Of a DNA stretch of 43,104 nt, positions 32,219 through 42,849 are shown in pieces; within the stretch, counting starts at the first letter, position 1; each line of letters opens with the position of its first letter. A model generated the notes under the pieces. It saw only the letters and a program-made list of their open reading frames with translations. It had not been told where the DNA came from and made no database searches. The translations under genes and the position numbers were made by a program. Source of the stretch: Rhizophagus sp. LPA8_4_AMF. Taxonomy: Eukaryota > Glomeromycota > Glomeromycetes > Glomerales > Glomeraceae. The stretch is from NCBI GenBank assembly GCA_021464525.1, contig JADRCO010000211.1, positions 1 to 43,104 of the forward strand, written 5' to 3'.

Positions 32219-33796
32219 ATGTCAAATAACCTTTCTCCAAGATTATTAAGTGATTTAGAAGATTTTAGACAGCAAGCACTAAGATGTGTAAATGATGCTA
32301 CATTTACATTAAATAATCTTAGAGGTAAATAATTTTATAAAATCCATATATATTATATTATATAAAATAAAAAAATTAATATAAATCATATAATATTAGC
32401 TAATAGAAATCGTTTAGCTTATTATGCTGAAAGAATTGATTTTTTACAGCAACAGTTTTTGCCAATGCAAGGAGTTTTTAACCAAAACTTCTTGGAAAAT
32501 ATTTTGAATTCTCTTCAAAATTTAAAAAATCAACTTATTAATGCAATAAATTTTACTGAAGAAAATAATATTGCTATGGTTCAAACAATTCAAATTATTA
32601 AAACAGGTGGTAGGTCCAAATATGAAATATCTAAAGAACTAATAATTTTACTTGCTGAACATCACTTTACTTGGGTACAAATTGCAAATCTTCTTGGAAT
32701 TTCTATTTCAACTTTAAATAGACGTAAAAAAGAATTAAATATTTCTGATGAAATAACTAGATATTCAACTATTTCAGATAATGAACTTGATATTATAATG
32801 AGAAGAATTAAACATGAGCAGCCATATGCTGGAGAATCAATTATTTCTGGATTATTAATTTCTTTAGGTTATAAAATTCAAAGACAACGTATTAGAGAAA
32901 GTATTCATAGAGTGGATCCTATAGGACCTGCAGTTAGATGGTCAAATTTTGTTGAAAGACAACCTTATAGTGTAGCAGGACCAAACTCCTTATGGCATAA
33001 TGATGGAACTCATAGTTTAATAAAATGGAAATTTGTTGTTCATGCTTTTATTGATGGATATAGTAGAGCGGTAACAGGTATTAGGTGTAGTACAAATAAT
33101 AAAGCAGTAACTGTATTAGATTTATTTAATGAAGCAATATCTAATTGGAGAATTCCACATAGATGTAGAGGGGATCGTGGTGGAGAAAATATACTAGTTG
33201 CAGAATGGATGGTTAATTATAGAGGAATGAATAGAGGAAGCTATATTTTTGGTAGATCAGTTCATAACCAAAGAATTGAACGATTATGGAGAGATGTTTA
33301 TCGTTTAATTCTTAGATTATATCATGATGTTTTTATTCATCTTGAGAGAGAATATGGATTAGATTCAAATAATGAAATACATTTATGGTGTCTTCATTAT
33401 GTTTATTTACCAATTATTAATAAAGCATTAAATATATTTCAAAATCAATGGAATCATCATCGATTATCTACAGAGCATAATCAATCACCATATCAATTAT
33501 TTTTAGCAGGAATAATTTCTTGTGGAGCACGTGGTATTCTTGATGAAATTCCAGTTGTATCTTCAGAAATAAATATTGATGAAAATGAATATGGAATAGA
33601 CTGGAATGGTCCAACTCCTTCTTTAAATAATAATGAAAATATTGAATTATTTGAAATAAATTGTCCACTTAATAATGATCAATATTTAGAATTACAAAAT
33701 AATATCTCTCCATTAGCAGAAAGTAATAATTATGGAATTGAAATTTATTTACATACTTTATCATTAGTTCAATTTATGTTAGAAAATAATAATTAA
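32219..33796 (+). CDS. rve-type DDE integrase/transposase with N-terminal helix-turn-helix (two exons)
   Basis: Exons 32219-32324 and 32400-33796 join over a 75-nt GT-AG intron to 500 residues. A predicted coiled N-terminus (1-85) is followed by a helix-turn-helix (about 127-147, WVQIANLLGISISTLNRRKK). An RNase H-fold catalytic core comes next, with D237 in WHNDGTH, D294 in RGDRGGEN and E329 in NQRIERLW; 34 residues separate the last two, as in retroviral-type integrases. The region after it ends with HHRLSTEHNQSPYQLF. Likely role: binding the terminal repeats and joining the element to new sites, giving the 6-bp duplication. All catalytic residues are present and no lesion is seen. The closest named families would be integrase-derived DNA transposons (Ginger, Maverick). 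Confidence 0.88.
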
Positions 33797-34254
33797 ATTT
33801 AAATATAATAATTATTTAGTTATAAGAATAATTTGTTATATTTTAATATATTATATTTTATATAACTATAATATATAATAAAATAATTTTTTTATAATAT
33901 AAATAATAATAATAATAATAAAATAAAAATATAATAATCATTTTATATAAATTAGTATAATTTTAATTATAAATAAAATAAATTTTTTTTTTTTTTGCAA
34001 TCATCTAATATTATAAATAAATATTCTATAATTATATAATATATGAAATATAAAAAAAATCTATATATAATATCCATTAGCTGCAACAACTATTTAAATA
34101 TAAATTGTTAGTAGAATATTTGTCTATATATATAGGTTTGCATTGTTCATCACTTAGTTTTAGCCATATGGCTTTAAACAGATGTTCATATAACCTTTAA
34201 TAAATTTAATAGACTAATAACTTTTTTAAATAATAAAATTATATAATCTCATCA
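33797..34254. other. AT-rich 3' flank of integrase gene
   Basis: Almost pure A/T with an (ATA)n microsatellite at about 33896-33922. No gene. Confidence 0.5.
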
Positions 34255-34740
34255 GTAAGCTTTTAAAGTCAGAATTTTTAGAGATTCTTTTATAATAAAA
34301 TTAATAAGAATCCCTAAGAAATCTTCTCTGCTAATAGAGATTTAATAATAAATCTTTAATGAAAAATTTATAAGAATTTTTAAAGAAACTTTTCTACTAC
34401 TAGGAATTTACTAATAAATCCTTGATAAATTTAAGGATCCTTAAAGAAATCTTTTTTGATTAATAAAAAAATTCTTAAGAATTCTAGATTCAAAATATTT
34501 ATTGGCATTATTTAAGTATTTTTAATATATGATTTTATTAAAATCACGTTAATTTTATTGAAATCATGTTAATTTTATTGAAATTTTATTGAAATCATAT
34601 TAATTTTTATTGAAATTTTATTAAATTACATTAATTTTATTGAACTATTAAATTTAGTTTATTAAATCATATTAATTGTATTGAAATTTTATTGAAATCA
34701 TGTTAATTTTATTGAAATTTTATTAATTACTTTATTGCAG
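34255..34740. repeat. Two sets of degenerate AT-rich tandem repeats
   Basis: 34255-34500 holds about three diverged units of roughly 80 nt around 'taagaatccttaaagaaatctt' and 'agagatttaataataaatctt'. 34545-34740 holds many copies of 'attttattgaaatcatgtta' and shorter 'attttattgaaa' units. No coding sense. Confidence 0.55.
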
Positions 34741-35193
34741 TTTTCAAATTAGTGTGATCAGGTGATTTGTCAATCAATTAAAAAAAAAATCAAAAATAAC
34801 TGAAAATAACTGAAAATCCATACAAATTATATTCAAAAAGTTATTCCAAATAATTAATGGTCAATTATTTTGTGTTCTGATCACTTTTTTATACAGAAAT
34901 CACTAATGTAATAATAAGAATTATGTGAAAAGAAGTTGGAAATTAATTATAAAAATCAATTATAGAAATCATAGAAATCATAGAAATCGAAACTCATTAA
35001 GTTATATACTACTAGCAAAAATACGAAACAAACAACAAAAAAGTATTTTGGACATAATACAGTGATGGCTTAGCATTGTGTAGGACAAATAATATTTATA
35101 GTTTATATATCCACATGATCACGTTTCATAATAATTCTGCAGCTGATTTTTATTTATTAAAAAAATTTGCTGATCACGCTAATTCAAAAACCG

Positions 35194-35702
35194 CTATAAT
35201 TTTATTGAAATTTTATTAAATTCATATTATTATGCTTTTCAGAATTCTGCTAGAACCCTAAACAATACTAATATAGATAACATCCAAGTTTACTTAGCCA
35301 TCATATAAAAATTCTCAGAATTTCTTATCCTGCATTTCCTGTTTTTAAGTGATCCAGTGATTGGAATTTAATCATCTTAAGTTCATTAGAATCGTCTTAA
35401 TGAGATGAATCTAATAATATATATTTTATTTTTCTAGAATTAATATTGATAAAATTAAAGTTTTTGCATATAGGATGTTACTTATATTAGTATTATTCAA
35501 GGTTCTATTCTGCTACCTTACGTATAATCTATCTAATAAAAAAATTGTCAGATTATCAGATTATCAGATTATTACTTTATAATCTTTGATAATCTGATAA
35601 TCTGATAATCTGATAATCTTTTTATTAGGTAATTTATATAGGAGTAGCAGAATTCTGAAAAGCACAATAATTTTATTGAAATTTTATTAAATTCATATTA
35701 AT
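35194..35702. repeat. Foldback element with nested inverted repeats
   Basis: Perfect inverted ends TGCTTTTCAGAATTCTGCTA lie at 35233-35252 and, inverted, at 35645-35664. Between them two further inversions are nested. One has arms with 'aatactaatata..taacatcc' at about 35263-35288 and 35474-35500. The other is a strong hairpin at about 35545-35628 made of ATAATCTG/CAGATTAT repeats. Outside, a direct repeat 'ataattttattgaaattttattaaattcatatta' flanks both sides (35194-35228; 35667-35702), though that sequence is itself locally repeated. Confidence 0.6.
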
Positions 35703-36649
35703 TTAATTAAAATTTACATTAATTTAACTAATTTTTTTTATTAAAATAAAATGTTAAAATATTTTATGAATTTTTTTAATTACTACTTTATTTAATTATA
35801 ATTGAATATATTAGGAATTTTTTTTTTATTTATAAAATTTACAGAAAAATTCATATTGTATATTATAAAAAATTTATAAACTAAAAAATGCTTTTGTATT
35901 TGCAAATTTATTTTTGAAATTAAAAAATTATTTCATTTAATAGTAATTGTCCAATAGAGTTTGGCAGTCCTAGTTTATTAGTTTGCCTATGAATTCTCTC
36001 ATGAAGCCTGATTATAGTGAGAATGTAGATTTGATTCCAACTATTACTGAAAATTAAAGAACTAATACCTGAAATTAAATTGCTATAGAAAGTTAGCTTT
36101 AGGTATACATGATTAAAGTAAAAAAAAATAAAAATAGTAATTGTCTAATTATTTAATTTTATAAATAAAATATACCTATTATTCATTATAAAAATTTTGA
36201 AAAAAATCTCAATAATTAATTTTAACATTAGCCAGTATTATAAATTTAGCCAGAATTATGATTATTAAATATATAATTTTCAATAATATATAATTTTAAT
36301 TAGTCAAATTCATTATAAATTGCATAATTTTTATATTATATAAGTAAAAAAATTAAGAAAAATTTTTTATTTACTTAATTAATTTGAATTATTTAATGAT
36401 AAAATTTTATAAAATTCTGATTATTAGATTATGAGAAATAAAAGGTACCTATTATAGAGGTATTGCACTATATAAAAAAATAAAATAATTTATTTTAATC
36501 AGTTGTTAATAGATTAAAAATAAACAAAAACGTTATTATTTAAAAAAAAGTCTTTTAAAAAATTTTTCTAATATATTTATTTATTGTATAGTATTACATT
36601 AAAAGTAAAATATTATATACCATATTTTATGATATATAAGCACCCTTTT
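35703..36649. other. AT-rich, no gene
   Basis: No credible open frame, no clear repeat beyond A/T runs. Confidence 0.45.
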
Positions 36650-36755
36650 TTTGCACTTAATACTGGTCAAGATCCTTATATTCTGGCCAAAATTGCCATA
36701 ATTTTGCAGGGGTACTTATTTTTGGATGCTTACTAACCACAAAATATGGTATAAA
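36650..36755 (+). repeat. Dispersed repeat, partner of 15005-15105
   Basis: See the partner entry: the blocks 'gcacttaatactggtcaagatcc', 'ttctggccaaaattgccataa' and 'gcttactaaccacaaaatatgg' occur in the same order. Located inside the large element, while the partner lies between the two F-box genes. Confidence 0.55.
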
Positions 36756-37139
36756 TTTTGGGATGTTTAATGGATCATGTGACTATTACAATACTAAATG
36801 AGTGATATGGAAATATTCTTTTTTGGAAATAAGTGTAATATTACATGATGTAATGAGAATTGAATTAGCATTACGAACTTAGCTGAAATTAAGCATATAA
36901 TAAATAAATGTAATAGATTCTAAGTTCTAATAAATAGTAAAAATAGAAACAAGAAGGGTATGGCATCTGGTAATAAATTAAAATCACGTGATCTCTATTC
37001 AAAACATCTTGTGTAGTTTAATAGGAATTTTCTTTATTTTAAAGTTATAAGAGAAATTTTTAAAATGATCTTATAAACAAAAAAATCTGATCACATAACT
37101 TAGAAATATCTGTAATATAATTAATTAAAGGATAAAATA

Positions 37140-40100
37140 TAGGATAAAAATCAAATCTAAATAAAATATAGATCAGATCTGGAATTAAAGATGACCCTAA
37201 AGAATATGAGTTAATCAAAATAAATAACAAAGAAGAAAATTTAATAATTGAAGGAGAGGAGATTAAGAAAGTTAATAATATTGAAGGTAATAGATTTTTA
37301 GGGATATTTTTTAGATACGATAACAAGAGGAAAGTTTATAAAGAAAAAATTAAATCAATCGTGATAAAGTATATCAAATTTTTAATTGGAAGAAGTTAAA
37401 TGAGAAGCAGATTATTGCCACATGGAATATGGTGATTATACCAAGGTTGGAGTATCAACTTCAAGTGATTGTATTAAGTAAAGCAGAGTGTAATACATTA
37501 ATGCAGAAAATAAATATTCTCGTTAAAAGACTTGCAGGTTTATCAAGAATAATGCCTAATGTATTTATAAATGAAAAGAAGATATCAGTTTAAAGACAAT
37601 ATACGATCTACAATTAGAAAATTTGAGTAGGAATTTAATTTATCAAGTGAATGGAAATGAGAAGTTAAAAGTGATGTTTAAAATTAAATTAATACAAGAA
37701 TAGAAATGAATTTGGATGTCAAAATGTATTGGCAATTTAGAAACGAAAATATTTAAAGGCTGGATTAGAGACGCGTTAAATGTTTTGAAATTGGAGGATA
37801 TTAGTATATGTAATCACAAAATTAAAATAGAAATTTTGACCATCAAATTAAAGGAAGAATTGTCGATATTGTAGACCTGATACTTAAGTCAGAAATATTG
37901 AGAAGTGTGAAATTCAGAAGAAATAAAAATTTGATATTCTTAGAGTAATTAATAGAATTAAATAATGATTATATAATGAAATGGAAACATTTATGTGAAG
38001 AAATAGGTTCAAGTATGAAAGGACGTATACTAAAATGGTTTTTATTATTAGAAAAGAAAGTTACAGAAATTGGTTCAAGAAAATTGAAAAGTAAATACAG
38101 GACTCGTTTGAAAGAATATAAAAGTAATATTCATATGAAGTTTTATGATGAGGAGTATATGATTAGTAAAGATCAGATAGTTACATGGAATGATAGGAGT
38201 GGTAACCCTATTTTTTGTGTGGATAAAAAAAAATCATACAGTAAAAAATATAAGAGAATAGGTTTGCATATGATTATGGAGGATAGAATTTGGGATATGG
38301 AAAACTCAAACTCTCTGTTATTGATTCAATGTAAAGGTTGTGAACACAATATAGGAAAAAAAGGACCCTGGAAACTATATATAAAGGTTGTTTTAAAAAA
38401 TTGAATTTTTTATATGAACTTTACCCAAAATCTGATTGGATAATTGGCCCAAAAAGGAAAAAAATCATAATAAAACTGGTGTTACCTTCCTTTTATATAT
38501 GTAATTTAACTATTTTTAGTAATGATTTGCAAAATATTTTCTTATGACTTTACCCATTTTAAAGGTAACCTATCTATAGAGTTTCTGGGGTCCTGGAAAA
38601 AAAGTATCAGACACGTGTTTAATTTATATAGAGAATGAAGATAGTCATTTGATTAAGAGATGAAACGAGAATGAGGGAGTAAAACCTTATGAGACATTAA
38701 GTAATATAATTATGAAAAATCAAAGTGTGAGATGTCTGAATGAGATAGAAGAAAAAGATGAAATTTATAATATGAGAATTGATTTAATAAATGAGATAAC
38801 AAAAGCAGAAAAGGAATTTACAATTTTATTAAAAAATAGTATTTATGAAAAAGATACCTTTGGGAGAAATAAATTTTTTATTATAATTGAGTGTGTAAAG
38901 GTTAAAAATAAAATTTTAACAGACGGTAAGAGAGGTTTTTGTTATTTGGTGATATGGTATATTAAAAAAGAGAAGTTTGACAGGGAAGTGATGAAGTGAG
39001 ATTCAATGTTAATTTTAATATAAAAGAGGAATATGAATTTAAAATAATTTTACAGATTTTAATAATGAGTTTATTATTAATAAAAAATTAATAGTGATAT
39101 TATTTTAGGTTTGAAAAATAATGTGTTTAGATTGATTCAAAGTTTTGTTGAAAACTTGAATTATAGAAGAAAATTAGATGAAAAATTTTTTATGGAATTA
39201 AATTTTATTGAGGATTTTATGAAGCAGAATGAGATGGAAATTATATTTGTTAATAAGAAGAAGGAGGAATTGCTAGAGGAAAAGAGTAAAAAATTGAAAA
39301 AGGAATTGATTTATCAAAAGGTTTATGGTTTAATGTTGCAATTTAATCTAGAATTTATACAGGAAGGATTGATTAAGAAAGAATTTAATCTTTTTTGGAA
39401 ATGTAATTTGATTACTGGAGATTATCAAGGTTGGCGAAAGAAATATATCAACGCGATTTGGAAAAATGAGTTATTAGATTGCGAGAAAATTGAAGATTTA
39501 TTTTATTATAATTTTAAGTGTGAATTTGATTGGTCAACAACATTACGATTTATCAGTAATCAGAATAATTTACATTTTATGAATGTAATCTGAAAGATAG
39601 TAAGGATAGATCATACAAGATAAAAAATTTACTTAAAGAATTGCTGATGTATAGGGTTCTGAAACAAAGAGGCGTTAATGAAATTGATGATGATTTATGT
39701 CCAAGATGTAAAAATTTACAGAAGATTGGGATCACATATGGATATACGAGAAAAATGAATATTCAGTTGGTGAGCTTATTAGAAAGGCGATAGTAGAATT
39801 TGAAAAGGGATATAATGAAGAGGGACAATATGAGAAAGTTCAAATTATTAACGATATTAATTTCAAGTTCATTCGATTAATAGATCAGCAGTCAGAGGTT
39901 TTCATTGGTAAAAGTAAAGAATGGGAACTTTTGAGAGGCGTTTATAATGATAAATTAAATAAGATTTTGCCAAAGTTGGAGTACAAGAAAATGATTGAAA
40001 AATTATGAATCTTTTGCTATGATTATATTAGAAAGAATATATAGCAGCGAAGATGTGAAGAGGTTGCAGATTTGGAAAATTTTAGAGGGATTGATAAAGA

Positions 40101-40440
40101 GATTTGCGTAAAAGAAAAAGAGAAGTTAGAAAGTTAGAAGATGAAAGTAATGAAATCGATAATAAATACAAAAACAAAAAAAGATGATAATAATAAAAAT
40201 AATAAAAAATTAAAGAAAAATATTAAACTAGTAACAAAGGATCGTGCAATAGGAAATATTATGGAAGGGATGTCAGTTAAGATTTAAGAATAATTGGCAT
40301 AAAAGAATGAAATTAGTTTAGTGAGTAATTATAGAAGGAACAGCTAGATTATATAATATAGTTAACATTTAGGATAAGTTTAGATTAGATTGAACTTAGT
40401 TATAAAAGTTAAATTTATTTTAACATTTTCTAGGTGTTTT
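37140..40440 (+). mobile_element. Decayed, 5'-truncated LINE (end of reverse transcriptase to 3' tail)
   Basis: Broken frames on the plus strand follow the order of a LINE ORF2. The end of the reverse transcriptase shows NIEGNRFLGIFFRYD (about 37270). The thumb region shows IIATWNMVIIPRLEYQLQV and LVKRLAGLSRIMPN (about 37410-37560). Open pieces follow at 37976-38404, 38712-38999 and 39111-39593, then a CPRC..H...C zinc motif near 39700-39760. Frameshifts and stops are scattered throughout, so it is dead. The sequence from 40140 to 40440 is AT-rich 3' tail. No catalytic YxDD motif remains because the 5' part is missing. It sits inside the large inverted-repeat element and is probably a later insertion. 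Confidence 0.7.
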
Positions 40441-40499
40441 ATATTATATTATGTAATCAATTGTATTGTTTGCTAAAATAATAAAACTCGTTACTATTT

Positions 40500-40839
40500 T
40501 TTTTTTTAAAAAAAAAAGATGGCCCTAATGCTGAAAAAAATTTTTTTTGCCAAAATTCTGAAACCGTAATCCGTAATTTCAGCCAAATCCGAAATTTCAA
40601 AATCCGAAATTCTAGCCGAAATTCCGAAATTAAATATGTAAATTTGGCCGGAATTATGCACTTAATTCCAGCAGGAATTATATGATTTCCTAAAATGGAA
40701 TTCAAGGGTACACAAACTTCTAATTCGTTCCTACCAATTTGGAACGGCTATCGCCCAAAAAGTAAATGATCTACATATCGTTTGGCTGGAATTATGATTT
40801 TCGGCTGGAATTGGATTCATCCAAAATTATGACTTAATC
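40500..40839. repeat. CCGAAATT and GGCTGGAATT repeat tract
   Basis: From 40550 to 40640 AATCCGAAATT-like units recur. From 40640 to 40820 GGCCGGAATTATG and GGCTGGAATTATG units recur. The phrase CCAATTTGGAACGGC at about 40735-40749 equals the outer end of the small element at the window's right edge. No gene. Confidence 0.45.
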
Positions 40840-40973
40840 AAATATGGGATAAAATCAAATCTGGGATAAAACCAAATCCAGGATAAAATATAGATTAAAT
40901 CCGGGATAAAATATAGATCAAATCCGGGATAAATATAGATCAAATCCAGGATAAAGTGTGGATTAATCCAGGG
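40840..40973 (-). repeat. Right subterminal tandem array
   Basis: About six copies of GGATAAAATATAGATCAAATCC-like units, inverted relative to the left array at 25934-26160 and of different number and order. Confidence 0.75.
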
Positions 40974-41200
40974 GGATGTGATGTAATTTTTGGTGAAATT
41001 TAAGGAATTAATCCGGGATAAAATGTGGATCAGATCCGGGATAGAATATGGATCAGATCCGGGATAAAATATTGGAAGATCCAGGATAAAATATAGGAAA
41101 ATCCGGGATAAAATATGGATTAATCCATTTTCACCCCAGATAAATCCGGGATTTGATCTGGGGTTTAATCCCGGACTTTTGAGCAGTATGGCGCTTCATA
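40974..41200 (-). repeat. Right terminal inverted repeat (227 nt)
   Basis: Ends GGCGCTTCATA at 41200. It is the inverted copy of 25707-25933 with two mismatches. The GAATTG direct repeat follows at 41201. Confidence 0.92.
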
Positions 41201-41206
41201 GAATTG
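41201..41206. repeat. Target site duplication, right copy (GAATTG)
   Basis: Same hexamer as at 25701-25706, directly abutting the right terminal repeat. Confidence 0.8.
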
Positions 41207-41320
41207 TGCTCATTTTAATTACAATCTGATTGGTTATACACTGAAAATGTCCGAAAAGTGTCTAGGAGGCCAGTGCCCAGAAAGTGTTCAGAATATTGCA
41301 ATTTTCTGGACATTTTCCAT
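41207..41320. repeat. Right half of the interrupted small inverted-repeat element
   Basis: GAATATTGCAATTTTCTGGA at 41291-41310 is the inverted partner of 25541-25560. A further AATGTCCG motif lies at 41246-41253. Confidence 0.4.
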
Positions 41321-42026
41321 TTTCCATATGTTCTTTTTTATAGAGTTTTTTTTATATTTAGAATACAATTAATCTACACATTTTATTTATCGCTTCAGAC
41401 TAATGATGACAGTATTTACCATCCGAAATTATCAATATACTACATATATATACCATATATATTTATATTTTTCAAGGAGACATAATGTCTTTATTGAATT
41501 AATGTAATATAATATATACTAAATAAACTCATTTCTAGTATCAGCAAGAAAGCTAGGATGAGAACTCTAAATTTTTTGTCAGTGCTATAAGTTTAGTGGC
41601 AGTGTAGCAACTCAACAAAATAAGATAAGCAAACCAATGGAAGCTGGTAACTGACCTTTAGGGACGATGATTTATGGAATTTCACAATATATATGATATA
41701 TCACAAAAGTTACAAAAATTTGTGATAAACATAATTTTAACATTACTAACCACATAACTTCACAAAATGTTATATGTGCACATAATATCTCACATAATTT
41801 TTACCATAGTTTCACTTTCCATAATTGCAGATTGCGTCACTTAATATGATGGTTTATACATGTTGTAGTCCATGTTCTAAACCAACCATCGGCCTAAATT
41901 ATCAGCCCATTTTAATAATGCCTTAAGAAGTAATTCGAAAGATCAAAATTTACTTTTATCATACACAAAATTTGTCTTATTTTTATAATAATTTATGTGA
42001 TCAATTTTATTTATTTACATATGCAG
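41321..42026. other. Intergenic, possible hAT intron at right end
   Basis: AT-rich without a gene. The frames at 41258-41485 and at the start of 41972 have no domain. The last bases up to ATGCAG at 42026 look like a 3' splice site before the hAT fragment. Confidence 0.4.
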
Positions 42027-42611
42027 CTTTAGACAGTTGGACATCAGGAAATCACCAGTCTTATTGGAATTTTATCATTCTTACACCATCACACAAAGAA
42101 TATTTGTGCCAGCTTTCCGATCTATCATTAAATTCATACACTGCTGCTTATTTGGCGGAAAAAATAGATGGTATACTTGAAAGAATAGAACCAGAACGTA
42201 TATCAGCTATCGTATCAACAATGCTGCAAATGTTCACAATACTAGAGCTAAAATAAATGAAAAATACCCTCGCATTAAGAATATTCGGTGCATCTTACAT
42301 TGCATCAACCTAATAGCTAATGATATCATTAATCACACATTTGCTGAACAATTCCTTCATCGTATCAATACCTTGGCTTCAGTTTTTTGTAATTCACATT
42401 TAGCCGGTAAGTATTTTATTTGCAATAATTATTAACTATGATTTTTACCAAAATTATCTTATTTATAATTTAAAAAGGTGCGAAATTAGATTAATTAATT
42501 AAACAAAATGGAATTAAAGGTGAAGGGCTTAATTCCTATTGCAAAACACATTGGACTACTTCAAGTGAATCAGTAAATTCAGTCCTAAATTTAAAATTGG
42601 TCTTAGAAAAG
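42027..42611 (+). pseudogene. hAT-type transposase fragment, broken
   Basis: Exon 42027-42407 or so begins LDSWTSGNHQSYWNFIILTP and continues KEYLCQLSDLS, LAEKIDGILERI and AIVS. The frame then shifts by one missing base near 42213 and continues NAANVHNTRAKINEKYPRI, IRCILHCINLIANDI, NTLASVFCNSHLAG. A GTAAGT donor follows. After the intron (to about 42478) GAKLD meets a TAA, then GEGLNSYCKTHWTT and SVLNLKLVLEKV run to 42611 before another donor. This is the DUF659-like central region of hAT transposases with BED fingers. Catalytic competence is lost, and both ends are missing or outside the window. Confidence 0.7.
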
Positions 42612-42849
42612 GTAATATTATTTACTAATTTAATTACAATTTATTTCTTATTTTTATATAACTCATTAATTTATGGATAAGTTTATTGGTAACATCCTAT
42701 TACGCGTCTTATTTGTAACAACATTAAATTTTATCCAATTGAAATTTAAGATCAGGTGTAATGTAAATAATTAGCAAATCAAAACAAAAGATCAGTCATG
42801 TAACCAAAATGAAAGAATTTTTTAAAAATTTCAAGAAACTGCTTATAAG

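Larger units (their letters stand above)
25707..41200. mobile_element. 15.5-kb DNA transposon with long inverted ends, rve integrase and HECT ligase gene
   Basis: The ends 25707-25933 and 40974-41200 are inverted copies of 227 nt with two mismatches. They are followed inward by tandem arrays of a GGATAAAATAT motif, and a 6-bp GAATTG duplication flanks the whole. Inside are an intact zinc-HECT gene (26492-29393, plus), an intact two-exon integrase gene (32219-33796, plus), a spliced minus-strand relic (29838-30162), foldback elements and a decayed LINE (37140-40140) that has probably lengthened it. An rve integrase, long TIRs and 6-bp TSD are traits of Mavericks/Polintons. No DNA polymerase B, packaging ATPase, protease or capsid gene is seen, so it is either a much reduced relative or a separate lineage. 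Near-identical ends and intact genes suggest recent activity. Confidence 0.88.

Noticed and set aside
37060-37326. Minus-strand frame of 88 codons that looks hydrophobic
   Set aside because: Antisense of the reverse transcriptase end of the LINE relic; the plus strand gives the recognisable RFLGIFF segment.
25707-41200. Complete Maverick/Polinton virus-like element
   Set aside because: No sign of DNA polymerase B, packaging ATPase, cysteine protease or capsid genes on either strand; only the integrase, end length and target duplication agree.
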